Shown: in pieces, positions 33,685 to 42,460 of the stretch | How the letters are laid out: every line of letters begins with the position of its first letter | Numbering within the stretch: the first letter of the stretch is position 1 | Notes under the pieces: generated by a model | Told to the model about the DNA's origin: nothing | Databases searched by the model: none | The model's input: only the letters and a program-made list of their open reading frames with translations | Program-made: the position numbers and the translations under genes | Origin: Myxococcales bacterium | Lineage (GTDB): Bacteria; Myxococcota_A; SURF-8 | Direction: 5' to 3' | DNA: 64,000 nt | Assembly: GCA_003598065.1 (NCBI GenBank) | Contig: QZKR01000010.1 | Span: 1 to 64,000, forward strand

Positions 33685-35307
33685 TTGATCGGACGGTTTT
33701 TCACCACCCTCGGGCTGCTGACGCTCGCCGGCGTGCTCTTGTCCCTTGCCCATCCCTCGGCGCTGCCCGGCATCACCACCACGGACAACTACATCCTCAA
33801 TACCGGCTGGCAGGAGATTTTCGCCTGGGTCGGTCTCGTGCCGCTCTTCTTCGCCCTGCGGGATTCGCGCGGTTGGCGGCTCTTCTTGTGGGGATTTTAC
33901 TTCAGCACCGTCTATTTCGGCCTGTCGCTGGCCTGGCTCAACATCGCCATGGCCGTATACGGCCACCTGCCGATATGGCTGTCGCTGATCGTCTACGGTT
34001 TGCTGATGGGCTACATGGGCCTGATGTGGGGTTCGTGGATCTTCTGGTCGTTCTATATCCACCGCCGTCTGCGCGTCTCCTTGCCGTTCGCCTTCGCCGT
34101 CTGCTACGCGCCGATCGAATTGACGCGCAACTATCTTCTCTATTTCGGCTTTCCCTGGCAGAACCTGGCCTACAGCCAGTACCTCAACCTGCCCCTGTTG
34201 CAGACGGCGGCAATCTGGGGCATTCACGGCATCGCCTTCATGATCGTGCTCGCCAACGGCATTTTCTACGAACTCTGGCGCTGGCGGAAAAGCCGAGGCG
34301 CGCATCCTTTCCCGCGTGCGGCGGTGGTGACGCTCGTCGCCCTGCTGGGCTTTTCCTACGCCTACGGCGTTTACCGGCTGTCGGCCAACGAGCGGCTGGA
34401 AGCGGCCGCGCCTAAATTCAAGGCGGCGATGGTCCAGGGCAACATCGATCAGACGATGAAAAACCAGTCCGCCGCCTACGCGCCGCACATCCTTAAAGTG
34501 TACCAGGGCCTTTCCCTGCAAGCGCCGGAGGACGTGGAACTCGTCATCTGGCCGGAAGCATCGTTTCCCTACGGCATCCGGGACGACATCGCCTCCCTGG
34601 CGCGGGTGATGGGATCGGCCTGGCCGTCGCGCGCCCCCTGGCACATGCTGATCGGCATCTCCAGCTACCTCAACGTCGGCAGGCAGCGCCACTACTACAA
34701 CACCGGATTCCTTTTCGACCCGGAGATGAACGTTTTGGGCAAGTCCGCCAAAAGCCACCTTGTGCCCTTCGGCGAATTCGTGCCTTTCGGCGATTTCTTC
34801 GGCATCGACGAAATCACGCCCTTCGCCGGTTCGTTCAAACCGGGCCAGCTTGGCAAGGGACTGAGCTTCGACGGCTATCGCTTCGGCGTGCTGATCTGCT
34901 ACGAGGGGATCTTCCCGGAGATCACCCGCGAGTACGTCGAGATGGGAATGGAGTTCCTCGTCAACATCACCAACGACGCTTGGTACGGCGTCTCCGCCGC
35001 GCCATACCAGCACCTGGCGTTCTACGCCTTCCGCACGGTGGAGGCGCGCAAGGCGCTGCTGCGCACGGCCAACACGGGCTTCACGGGCGCCATCGATACT
35101 TCGGGGCGGATCGTTCAGAACTCGAAGCTCTTCACCCGGACCCTGTCGATCGCCAGCGTCCCCAGGTTGACGGAAAAGACGCTCTACGCGCGCACCGGCG
35201 ACGTCTTCGCCTGGGCCTGCCTCGCGGCGATGCTTTTCTGGATGGTCAAGGGAATCGTTCCGCAGCGCGCGCCTCTTCCCGCCGCGAAAAAACACCGCAA
35301 GCGCTGA
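33685..35307 (+). CDS. lnt: Apolipoprotein N-acyltransferase
   Basis: A 540-residue inner-membrane enzyme that adds the third acyl chain to lipoproteins. Six to seven N-terminal helices precede a periplasmic nitrilase-like domain with the triad: Glu near 291 in IWPEASFP, Lys in KSHLVPFGEFVP and Cys in LICYEGIFPE. It starts at a TTG with CCAGGAG just upstream, four bases after the ybeY stop. The many lipoproteins in this window (42-heme cytochrome, CAP protein, mosaic lipoprotein, phosphoesterase) would be its substrates. Confidence 0.95.
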   Translation: MIGRFFTTLGLLTLAGVLLSLAHPSALPGITTTDNYILNTGWQEIFAWVGLVPLFFALRDSRGWRLFLWGFYFSTVYFGLSLAWLNIAMAVYGHLPIWLSLIVYGLLMGYMGLMWGSWIFWSFYIHRRLRVSLPFAFAVCYAPIELTRNYLLYFGFPWQNLAYSQYLNLPLLQTAAIWGIHGIAFMIVLANGIFYELWRWRKSRGAHPFPRAAVVTLVALLGFSYAYGVYRLSANERLEAAAPKFKAAMVQGNIDQTMKNQSAAYAPHILKVYQGLSLQAPEDVELVIWPEASFPYGIRDDIASLARVMGSAWPSRAPWHMLIGISSYLNVGRQRHYYNTGFLFDPEMNVLGKSAKSHLVPFGEFVPFGDFFGIDEITPFAGSFKPGQLGKGLSFDGYRFGVLICYEGIFPEITREYVEMGMEFLVNITNDAWYGVSAAPYQHLAFYAFRTVEARKALLRTANTGFTGAIDTSGRIVQNSKLFTRTLSIASVPRLTEKTLYARTGDVFAWACLAAMLFWMVKGIVPQRAPLPAAKKHRKR

Positions 35308-35333
35308 ATCGCGATCAACGCACGGCATGGCTC

Positions 35334-37637
35334 TCAGCGCACGGGCGGTTTTTTCCCGAGCGAGGGCCGCACCCACAGCAGTTGGATCGGGTTGAGGAAC
35401 AGGTCCGCGATCAACGCCGCGACGATGCACACGCCGGCGAGCAGAGAGAAGACGCGATTGCTGACCAGTTCCGAAAAGACGAGCGGCACCATGAACCCGG
35501 AGAGAATGATGACCGTCGTCGTGATCATGGCGTGGCCGGCGCCGGCAAGGGAGCGCTCGACCGCCGCCTCGTAATTTCCGTCGCGGGGGAACTCTTTCAA
35601 AAAGCGCGTCAGGAAATGGATCGTGTCGTCAACGGCGATGCCGAAGGCGATGGCGAAGGTTACGGCGGAAGTGGGTTTGAGATAGATGCTTCCCCATCCC
35701 ATGACGCCCAGCGTAATGATGAGCGGGAAAACATTCGGCGACATGCTCAGCAAGGCGATGCGCAACGAGCCGAACTGCGCGCCCAAGGCGAAGAAGATCA
35801 CCACGAAGGCGATCATGAAGGTCCAGAAGATCTGATCGATGACGTAGAGGTTGATCTTGTGGGCGATGGGCCAGGTGCCGGTGATCTGGGCGGTGTACGG
35901 CGCGTGGACGCGCCGGTCCAGATAGTTCTGGATCGTGGCCTGGATTTCCCGGGCCCGCTCTGAATAGACGTCAGTGACGCGCGAGGAGACGCGGGCCTTG
36001 CGGGCGTCGGGCGTAAGGTATTTCTCGGTGGGGTCGTCCTCCGACATGCCGTACAGCAGCAGGTATTGCGCATTCAGCTCGGCCGAGTCCGGCAGAGCAT
36101 AGAATTCCGGTTTCCCTTCGTTCAACAGTTCGTTCATTTCCTTGAGGAAATCGGCGCTCGTGATCGCTTTGCGAATTTCCGGAATGGTGAGCAGGAAGCG
36201 CTTGATGTCGTCAACGAGCCGTTGCGCCTCGGGGGCTTTCATCGCGTCTTCGCCGCCGCCATCGACGACGATCTCGATCGGCAGCACGCCGCCCAGTTGT
36301 TTCTCGAAGAAATGCAGCGTGGCGATGATCGGATGGTCGTCGGGCAGATCCTCGAAGAGGCGCGTCGAGCGCTGCACCATCGCCGAACCCGCCAGGGAGA
36401 AAACGAGCACGACGGCGGCGCCGATCATCCAGGCCCGCTGATGGCGAAGCACCTGGCGGATCGTCCAGGCGACGACGCTTCCCGCACGGCCTTCAAAGTA
36501 ACGGTTGGTCACCGAGGACGGCGGCGCGGGGAGGATGGCGAGCATGGCGGGCAGGAAGGTCAGGCTGATGACATAGGTGATCATCACGCCCAAACCGACG
36601 AAGCCGCCGTATTCGCGCAGGATGTCGATGGAGGTGAAGAGCAGCACGCCGAAGCCCACGGCGGTGGTGAAGCTGGTGATGAAGCAGGCCAGGGCCAGAT
36701 GGCGCATGGCGATGCGCAACGCCTCCAGTTTCGGATGGCCGCGGCGCAACTCCTCATAGTATCGCGAATGAAGATGGATCGCGTCGGAGATGCCCGTGAT
36801 CATCAGCATCACGGGAAGGATGTTGCTCATGATCGTGATTTTGTAGCCGAGCGCGGCCATCAGGCCGAAGGTGTAGACCATCGCCAGAAACACGACCAGG
36901 AGTGAAAACACGACGCCCGCCCAGTGCCGGAAGCTTGCGATGAGCACGATGAGAATCACGAGCGTGGCGAGCGGAAGCTGCCCCATCGTGTTCTTGGCGA
37001 TGATTTCGCCGTACTGGCTGCGGACAATGGGGACGCCCGATTGCCGCACTTCCGAGAAATGGGGACGAATTTCGTCCAGGGCGGCCCAGAGCGCCAAGAC
37101 GATCGGTCGGCGAGCCGTTTCGCTGTCGTTCCGGCGGTAGTCCACTTCGGCGGCGACGACGGTCGTCGCGCCGTCCCCCGAGATGAAATTGCTCTTGGTG
37201 AATTCGTTGGCGAGCAGATAACGCTTGCCGGATTCCAGTTCTTCCGGCGAAGGCGGCAGGGTGGGGAAGATCCGCTCCATGTAGAAGCGGTCGTCCTTCC
37301 ATACGCCGCGCTTCAAGGTCGTAATCGACTCGACGCTCGTCACCCCGTCGATCTGCTTCAGCCGTTCGGTGAAGCGGTCGATGACGGCCAGCTTTTCCGG
37401 CGTCAGCAGGTCGGGGGAGGTGAGGGCGAACAGGGCGTAAGTGTCGTCGTAGCCGAATTCGGCGTTGAACGTGTTGTAACGCTGAACGTCGGGATCGGAA
37501 GGCGGGAAGAACTGCCGGAAGCTGAAGTTGACGCCGAGTTCGGGCAGCGCGGAAACCGCGAGCGCGACGAGGACGGCGTAAAAGGCGACGATGCCCCAGC
37601 GGGCGCGAATGATCCAGGTGATGATGCGGTCGCCCAT
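35334..37637 (-). CDS. RND/MMPL superfamily transporter
   Basis: A 767-residue protein with 12 predicted helices in two halves, each with one helix, a large periplasmic loop (about 30-210 and 410-590) and five further helices. It carries GISDAIHLHSRYYEELR and GIAVDDTIHFLTRFLKEF, the acidic helix-4 motif of both halves in MMPL-type exporters. Such proteins export lipids or hydrophobic compounds; the substrate is unknown. It converges with lnt and lies 65 bp downstream of ahcY with a strong hairpin between. Confidence 0.9.
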   Translation of the reverse strand: MGDRIITWIIRARWGIVAFYAVLVALAVSALPELGVNFSFRQFFPPSDPDVQRYNTFNAEFGYDDTYALFALTSPDLLTPEKLAVIDRFTERLKQIDGVTSVESITTLKRGVWKDDRFYMERIFPTLPPSPEELESGKRYLLANEFTKSNFISGDGATTVVAAEVDYRRNDSETARRPIVLALWAALDEIRPHFSEVRQSGVPIVRSQYGEIIAKNTMGQLPLATLVILIVLIASFRHWAGVVFSLLVVFLAMVYTFGLMAALGYKITIMSNILPVMLMITGISDAIHLHSRYYEELRRGHPKLEALRIAMRHLALACFITSFTTAVGFGVLLFTSIDILREYGGFVGLGVMITYVISLTFLPAMLAILPAPPSSVTNRYFEGRAGSVVAWTIRQVLRHQRAWMIGAAVVLVFSLAGSAMVQRSTRLFEDLPDDHPIIATLHFFEKQLGGVLPIEIVVDGGGEDAMKAPEAQRLVDDIKRFLLTIPEIRKAITSADFLKEMNELLNEGKPEFYALPDSAELNAQYLLLYGMSEDDPTEKYLTPDARKARVSSRVTDVYSERAREIQATIQNYLDRRVHAPYTAQITGTWPIAHKINLYVIDQIFWTFMIAFVVIFFALGAQFGSLRIALLSMSPNVFPLIITLGVMGWGSIYLKPTSAVTFAIAFGIAVDDTIHFLTRFLKEFPRDGNYEAAVERSLAGAGHAMITTTVIILSGFMVPLVFSELVSNRVFSLLAGVCIVAALIADLFLNPIQLLWVRPSLGKKPPVR

Positions 37638-37651
37638 GCTTCAGACCGAAA

Positions 37652-37671
37652 GGGCCGGGTCGCCCCGGCCC
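37652..37671 (-). terminator. Candidate terminator or attenuator between ahcY and the RND gene
   Basis: A perfect 8-bp GC stem (GGGCCGGG/CCCGGCCC) closes a four-base loop and is followed by TTT on the minus strand. It ends about 15 bases before the RND start codon, so it could end ahcY transcription or restrict entry to the next gene. Confidence 0.5.
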
Positions 37672-37702
37672 CCGTCGCACTGCCTGCGGAAAACGACGCC
37701 CG

Positions 37703-38965
37703 TCAGGTCCCCGCCGAGTAGTCGTCGCGATAAGCGAACTGTTCGGGCGTCAGTTTGTCGATGCCGATGCCCATGGTCGCGAGTTTCAAGGTCGCCACCT
37801 GCTGATCCTGGTCCCCCGGGATATCGTGCACGTCCTTCGCCAGTTTGCCGCCGTGCTTGGCGAGGTAAATCATGCTCAAGAGCTGGTTGGCGAAGGACAT
37901 GTCCATCACTTCCGAGGGGTGCCCTTCGGCGGCGGCGAGGTTCACGAGCCGGCCCTTGGCCAAAAGGTAGATGCGCCGCCCGTTCTTCATCGTGAATTCC
38001 TCGTTGTTGGCGCGGATCTCGCGGACCTTCTTCGCCAGCGCCGTCAATTGGGGGATGTTGACCTCGCAATCGTAATGGCCGGTGTTGCAGACCACCGCGC
38101 CGTCCTTCATCGCCTCGAAGTGCCGCTTGACGATCACGTCCTTCATGCCGGTGGCGGTGATGAAGATGTCGCCGATCTTCGCCGCCTGGTCCATCTTCAT
38201 GACGCGGAAGCCTTCCAGCGTGGCTTTCAGCGATTGGATCGGGTCTACTTCCGTGACGACGACGTTCGCCCCCATGCCTTTGGCGCGCATGGCGCAGCCG
38301 CGTCCGCAGTGGCCGTAGCCGGCGACGACGAAAGTCTTGCCGCCCAACAGGATGTTCGTGGCGCGCACGATGCCGTCGATGCTCGACTGGCCCGTGCCGT
38401 AAACGTTGTCGAAGTCCCATTTCGTCTCGGCGTCGTTGACGGCGACGACCGGATACAAAAGCTTTCCGGCCTTGCCCATGGCGCGCAGGCGATGGACGCC
38501 GGTGGTCGTCTCCTCCGTGCCTCCCAGCACCCCTGCGGCCAATTTCGGAAAGCGGTTGTGGATGGTGAAAATCAGGTCCGCGCCGTCGTCGAGCGTCAAG
38601 GTCGGCTTGAAGGCCAGGGTCTGCTCGATCGACCAGTAGAAATCCTTCACGCTCTGGCCGTGCCAGGCGTAAACGGAGAAGCCGTCCTTGGCCAGGGCGG
38701 CGGCGATGTCGTTTTGCGTCGAGAGCGGATTGCAGCCGGACCAGGAGATCTCCGCGCCGGCGGCGGCGAGGGTGCGGATCAGCACCGCCGTCTCTTTCGT
38801 TACGTGCAGGCAGCCGGCGATCCGCATGCCTTTCAAGGGCTGCGTTTTCGAATACTTCTTGCGAAACTCCATCATCACAGGCATGCGCGACTCGGCCCAG
38901 TCGATCTTCGACAATCCCATCGGCGCGAGCTTGAGATCCGCCACTTTAAACTTCGCCTTGGCCAT
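37703..38965 (-). CDS. ahcY: Adenosylhomocysteinase
   Basis: A 420-residue NAD-dependent enzyme that hydrolyses S-adenosylhomocysteine to adenosine and homocysteine, keeping methylation reactions running. Signatures include GCLHVTKETAVLIRTL, GCNPLSTQNDIAAAL, DDGADL, NDAETKWDFDNVYGTGQS, the Rossmann motif VAGYGHCGRGCAMRAKG and the C-terminal PEQFAYRDDYSAGT. The length fits the short form without the extra segment of many bacterial enzymes. GGAGGGAG lies upstream of the ATG. A 6S RNA gene and a hairpin occupy the leader side. Confidence 0.96.
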   Translation of the reverse strand: MAKAKFKVADLKLAPMGLSKIDWAESRMPVMMEFRKKYSKTQPLKGMRIAGCLHVTKETAVLIRTLAAAGAEISWSGCNPLSTQNDIAAALAKDGFSVYAWHGQSVKDFYWSIEQTLAFKPTLTLDDGADLIFTIHNRFPKLAAGVLGGTEETTTGVHRLRAMGKAGKLLYPVVAVNDAETKWDFDNVYGTGQSSIDGIVRATNILLGGKTFVVAGYGHCGRGCAMRAKGMGANVVVTEVDPIQSLKATLEGFRVMKMDQAAKIGDIFITATGMKDVIVKRHFEAMKDGAVVCNTGHYDCEVNIPQLTALAKKVREIRANNEEFTMKNGRRIYLLAKGRLVNLAAAEGHPSEVMDMSFANQLLSMIYLAKHGGKLAKDVHDIPGDQDQQVATLKLATMGIGIDKLTPEQFAYRDDYSAGT

Positions 38966-39017
38966 TTTCCGTTTCTCCCTCCTCGAAAATCGTAACTACA
39001 GGTTTCGGCATTGGCGC

Positions 39018-39037
39018 GCCGGGGACATTACCCCGGC
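39018..39037 (-). promoter_or_regulatory. GC-rich hairpin in the ahcY leader
   Basis: GCCGGGG and CCCCGGC form a 7-bp stem with a six-base loop, between the 6S RNA terminator and ahcY. There is no T run, so it is not a standard terminator. The leader does not match the SAH or SAM riboswitch consensus as I know it. Confidence 0.4.
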
Positions 39038-39054
39038 AGGATTCGACGGCGCAT

Positions 39055-39236
39055 AAAAAGACCCGCCTTGGTCGTGTGAACGGTTGGCTTTAGCCCATGT
39101 ATATCTAGATACTGGGTCCAACTGTTGCGCTTCAGGCTTCCCATCGAAGGGCTTGCTCACCGCGCATGGAAGCTGGTCCCGGGCTAAATGATATAGAGCT
39201 TGAAGCGTTCCGCCCATCACGCGCCAGGCAGGACGA
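39055..39236 (-). ncRNA. ssrS: 6S RNA
   Basis: The minus strand holds a roughly 180-base RNA that aligns by eye with E. coli 6S RNA. GCGCGGTGAGCAAGCCC corresponds to the conserved GGTTGGTGAGCATGCTCGG region, GGGAAGCCTGAAGCGC to GAGAAGCCTTAAAACTGC, and a hairpin (CCCAGTATC...GGGCTAAAGCC) to the GAACCAAGG...ACAGCC segment. CCTGCCTGG near the 5' end pairs with CCAAGGCGGG at the 3' end to form the closing stem, and GTGAGC pairs with GTTCAC. The RNA ends in GGGTC followed by five T. 6S RNA binds the housekeeping RNA polymerase in stationary phase. The 5' end is approximate. Confidence 0.8.
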
Positions 39237-39340
39237 TTTCATCCTAGCGTCCCCCGCCGCGCCCGTCAAGAGGCATCGCCCGGGTTTTCTCCCCGCAGGG
39301 GAACGAGAATTCGTTGTCAGCGAAAAGTTGGACGGCGGCG

Positions 39341-39934
39341 TCAACTCATGCTTCCCGCTTGCTCCAATTCCCAGCGGCAAAGCGGCGTATAGATCGCGCC
39401 GGAAGGCTGCAGGTCGGAGCGGAAGAGAACGACCTCCGTCACCGGCAGCGCTCCGAATTCTTCCTTCAAATGCGGAGCCATAACCCGCGCCAGCGTCCCC
39501 GGGCGGCTGCGCTTGACGCGCGCCAAGGTCAAATGGGGCTTGAAGGGTTTTTTGTCCAGCTTCAGCGGCAGACCGTGCAGGCCGGCGAGGACGCGCCAGT
39601 GCAGGTCGGTCAATTCGTCGGTGATGTGGACGCCCGCCCAGAGGACGCGCGGCCGTTCGAGGTTGGGGAAGCCGCCCGCGCCGCGCGACTGCGTCGCAAA
39701 GGCCTCCCGGCCGGCCAGAGCGGCGCGGAATTTTTCGTCGATTGCCGGCGCGAGTTCGGCGGGGGTGTCGCCCAGAAATTGCAGCGTCAGGTGGATGCCG
39801 GCGGGGCGGGGGATGAACAGTTGCGCTTCCCTCCCTTGGGCCAGCCGGCGCAGCTCGTCCTGTACGGCGGCAAGCCGCGCCAGAAGCGCCTCGGGCAGGG
39901 GAACGGCGACGAAGGTCCGCAGGATTTCGGTCAT
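39341..39934 (-). CDS. thpR: RNA 2',3'-cyclic phosphodiesterase (2H/LigT family)
   Basis: A 197-residue 2H phosphoesterase with both catalytic motifs, HLTLQFLG (about 49-56) and HLTLARVKRS (about 133-142), and the family start RTFVAVPLPEALLARL. Enzymes of this family open 2',3'-cyclic phosphates on RNA ends. It starts nine bases after the DMT transporter gene and is followed by the 6S RNA gene. Confidence 0.92.
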   Translation of the reverse strand: MTEILRTFVAVPLPEALLARLAAVQDELRRLAQGREAQLFIPRPAGIHLTLQFLGDTPAELAPAIDEKFRAALAGREAFATQSRGAGGFPNLERPRVLWAGVHITDELTDLHWRVLAGLHGLPLKLDKKPFKPHLTLARVKRSRPGTLARVMAPHLKEEFGALPVTEVVLFRSDLQPSGAIYTPLCRWELEQAGSMS

Positions 39935-39943
39935 GCGCTTTCC

Positions 39944-40843
39944 TTACTTCGGCCAGAACAGGAGCGCCACGCCGGCGACGGCGACGGCGGCCCCGAAGGC
40001 GGCGCGCGGCGAAACGCGCTCTTTGAAGATCCATACCGACGGCGGAATGATGAGCACGGGGACGATCGACATGATCGTCGCCGCGACGCCGGCCTGGGTG
40101 CGCTGCACGGCCAAAAGCGAGAACGACACGCCCAGGAACGGCCCGAAGATGGAGCCCAGCGTCACCAGCCGCATCGCCCGCGCTTCCTTAAGGCCGGCGA
40201 TCACCTTGGGCCACCAGCCGATGAAAGCGAACAGCAGGGAGAAACCGACGACGCCCGTGAGCACCCGGATCTGCGTGGCGGCGAACGGCGAATAGCTTCC
40301 CATGCCCACCTTGCTGAAAACCAGCCCCACGGCCTGGCCGAGCGCGCCGACGAAACCCAGGGCGATGCCGCCCCAGGGCCGGCGGGTCGGGCCGTTCGCG
40401 CCGTTCGGGGCCCGTTCCGCCACCACCCAGCATACGCCGGCGAGGGTCAGCGTCATGCCGAGCAGGTCGAACGCGCCAAGTCCTTCGCCCAAGAAAAACC
40501 AGCCGATCAGCGCCGTCATCGGCGGGACCAGCGCCATCAACAGCATCGACAGGCGCGAGCCGATCAGCACGAAGGCGCGGAACAGCGCCAGGTCGCCGAT
40601 CAGAAATCCCACGACGCCCGACGCCGCCAGCCACAGCCAGGCATGGCCGCTGGCGTCCGTCGGCAACGGCAGATCGCGCGCAATGGCGTTGTAAAGCGTC
40701 AACCAGACGAAGGCCAGAAGGAGACGGAGAAGATTGACGGCCAGCGAGCCGATGCGCCGGCCGGCCGCCTCGAACGACAAGGCGGTCACCGTCCAGCAGA
40801 AAGCTGTAATCAGAGCGGCCAGTTCGCCGACGTGGGAGAGCAT
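39944..40843 (-). CDS. DMT-superfamily (EamA) transporter
   Basis: About 299 residues, almost entirely ten hydrophobic helices in two EamA halves. It has the half-ending pattern ALVPPMTALIGWFFLGEGLGAFDLLGMTLTLAGV in the first and MSIVPVLIIPPSVWIFKERVSPRAAFGAAVAVAGVALL in the second. The ATG near 40843 starts directly at the first helix; a start at 40888 would add 15 polar residues. Substrate unknown, usually small metabolites or amino acids. Confidence 0.88.
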   Translation of the reverse strand: MLSHVGELAALITAFCWTVTALSFEAAGRRIGSLAVNLLRLLLAFVWLTLYNAIARDLPLPTDASGHAWLWLAASGVVGFLIGDLALFRAFVLIGSRLSMLLMALVPPMTALIGWFFLGEGLGAFDLLGMTLTLAGVCWVVAERAPNGANGPTRRPWGGIALGFVGALGQAVGLVFSKVGMGSYSPFAATQIRVLTGVVGFSLLFAFIGWWPKVIAGLKEARAMRLVTLGSIFGPFLGVSFSLLAVQRTQAGVAATIMSIVPVLIIPPSVWIFKERVSPRAAFGAAVAVAGVALLFWPK

Positions 40844-41043
40844 CGTTCTTACGACTCGTGAATCATTTTTTGCCCGCCGGAGCCCCATGCCGAGCCGGAG
40901 AGCGGGCCCACTATCGCCGAAAGCGGGTAAAATGGCAAGGTTGGCGCGGTGAAAACAAACGTAATTATTTGCTCAAGTTTTTAGCCATTGCGCCGATCCT
41001 ATGGATGAAACCAGGGACGGTGTCATCGACCAGGGAGGTCGTC

Positions 41044-41583
41044 ATGAAGATCGAACCTACTCAGTCCATCCAGAATGCCTACGGGGTTTGGGAAGCCAAG
41101 CGCGTCGAAAAAACGCGCGAGGTCTCCGCCACGGCGGGCGTAACCATCGGCCAGGACACGGTGACGCTGAGCCGGGGGATCTCCGCCGAGGAGATCCAGA
41201 AAGCGCTGCTCACGGAGATCGGCCAGAAGGTGAGCCTGGCGATGGAGGCCGCCGGCATCGACATCACGGCCTACGCCGGCATGGATATGTCGCCGGACGC
41301 CGTGGCCACCCGCATCTTCAATTTCACGACCAGCTTCTTCGATCTCTACAAACAGAAGCACGCGGACCAGAGCGCCGAACAGCAGGTCGATGGTTTCGAA
41401 AAACTCGTGCGCGACGCGGTGCAGGAGGGCTACGAGGAGGCGATGAGAATTCTCGCCGCTTTCGACATCGACGAGCAGGCGCGATCCACCGCCGAGGCGA
41501 CGATGACGCGGCTGGACGAGAAGTACGGCGAATATTTCACCCGTCTGCGCGAGGCGCAAACGCAGCCCGTTGACGCCACCTAG
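41044..41583 (+). CDS. DUF5610-like alpha-helical protein
   Basis: A 179-residue protein with no signal peptide. It has DTVTLSRGISAEEIQKALL near residue 37, then GIDITAYAGMDMSPDAVATRIFNFTTSFFDLYKQKH and DGFEKLVRDAVQEGYEEAMRIL. The order fits the DUF5610 family: a DxVxLS start, DxSPEAxAxRI, then FxxxIxxGIxxGFxEAxxIL. The function of that family is not established. GGGAGG lies upstream of the ATG at 41044. It stands alone between a divergent transporter and the TlpA-like gene. Confidence 0.75.
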   Translation: MKIEPTQSIQNAYGVWEAKRVEKTREVSATAGVTIGQDTVTLSRGISAEEIQKALLTEIGQKVSLAMEAAGIDITAYAGMDMSPDAVATRIFNFTTSFFDLYKQKHADQSAEQQVDGFEKLVRDAVQEGYEEAMRILAAFDIDEQARSTAEATMTRLDEKYGEYFTRLREAQTQPVDAT

Positions 41584-41741
41584 TCGGCCTGAATGCGCAA
41601 GTCGGACTTGCCCGATCGTGAATCGTTCCAAGGCCTCCGCCGGCCGCTGTTTTTCTCCCAGCTTCCATTCTTGACGAGAGAGGACCGCGCAGCTACCTTC
41701 GGGGGTGAAAAGCTCGGGGAAGAGCGGCGGGAACACGCCCG

Positions 41742-42371
41742 ATGATGAACATTGGGAGCGGAGCGGAACGACGAATGGGAAGGATACGCCGATGCATCGG
41801 CATTGCGGCCATTTGGGGGGGCGTTGTTTCGGCATTGTTTTGGGCCGCCGCCGAAACAGCCTGGAGCCTCGAACCGCCGAACAGTCCCACCCCGGCCCTC
41901 AGACTCAAGATGGGAGATTCGATCGGGGTTTTCGGCCTCAAGCCGCTGGTGGAAAAAAAAGGCGACCGGACTCTGTTCATTGACGAAATGCTCGGACCCA
42001 AGGCGGAGAAACCGCCGAAGGCGCTGCTGCTCGGATTTTTCGCTTCCTGGTGCCCGCCCTGTTTGAAAGAATTCCCCGAAATCAAGAAACTCGCCGAGAA
42101 GCACAAAAGCGCCGGGCTGGAAATCGTGCTGATCGCCATCGATCAGGAAAACCAGGGCATCAAAAAGGCCCGCGATTTCGTAGTCCGGCAAAAACCGTCG
42201 TTCCCCGTGCTGCTCGATCGCTACAACATCGTCGTGCGGCGCTTTTTCGAGGACGACGCCAGTCTGCCGTCCCTGTTCCTCATCGATGGCCGGGGAAAAC
42301 TGTTGGAGGCGTTCGTCGGCGAGACGCCGCTCCCGAAGGTGGAGACGGCCATCCTGCCGCATCTGAAATAG
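41742..42371 (+). CDS. TlpA/ResA-like thioredoxin-fold protein
   Basis: A 209-residue protein with one N-terminal hydrophobic segment (IGIAAIWGGVVSALFWAAAETAWS) as membrane anchor or signal peptide. The periplasmic thioredoxin domain has the redox motif FFASWCPPCLKEFPEIKKLA and a cis-Pro region SLPSLFLIDGRG. TlpA/ResA proteins reduce apocytochrome or copper-site cysteines, so maturation of the c-type cytochromes or copper proteins of this window is possible, though they are 20 kb away. The start could also be the ATG at 41775; neither has a strong ribosome-binding site. Confidence 0.88.
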   Translation: MMNIGSGAERRMGRIRRCIGIAAIWGGVVSALFWAAAETAWSLEPPNSPTPALRLKMGDSIGVFGLKPLVEKKGDRTLFIDEMLGPKAEKPPKALLLGFFASWCPPCLKEFPEIKKLAEKHKSAGLEIVLIAIDQENQGIKKARDFVVRQKPSFPVLLDRYNIVVRRFFEDDASLPSLFLIDGRGKLLEAFVGETPLPKVETAILPHLK

Positions 42372-42397
42372 GCCCCCCGCAGGGCTTTTTCATTTTC
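42372..42397 (+). terminator. Rho-independent terminator after the TlpA-like gene
   Basis: GCCC-CCCGCA-GGGC followed by TTTTTC, immediately after the stop codon. Confidence 0.6.
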
Positions 42398-42460
42398 CAA
42401 GCGCCGTAAACTCTGCTATACACGAGCAAATACCCGGGCGCGAAAAGGGGGAGAAGGCGC

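Noticed and set aside
38966-39060. SAH or SAM riboswitch upstream of ahcY
   Set aside because: The leader contains a simple hairpin and the end of the 6S RNA; I could not find the conserved SAH or SAM riboswitch cores.
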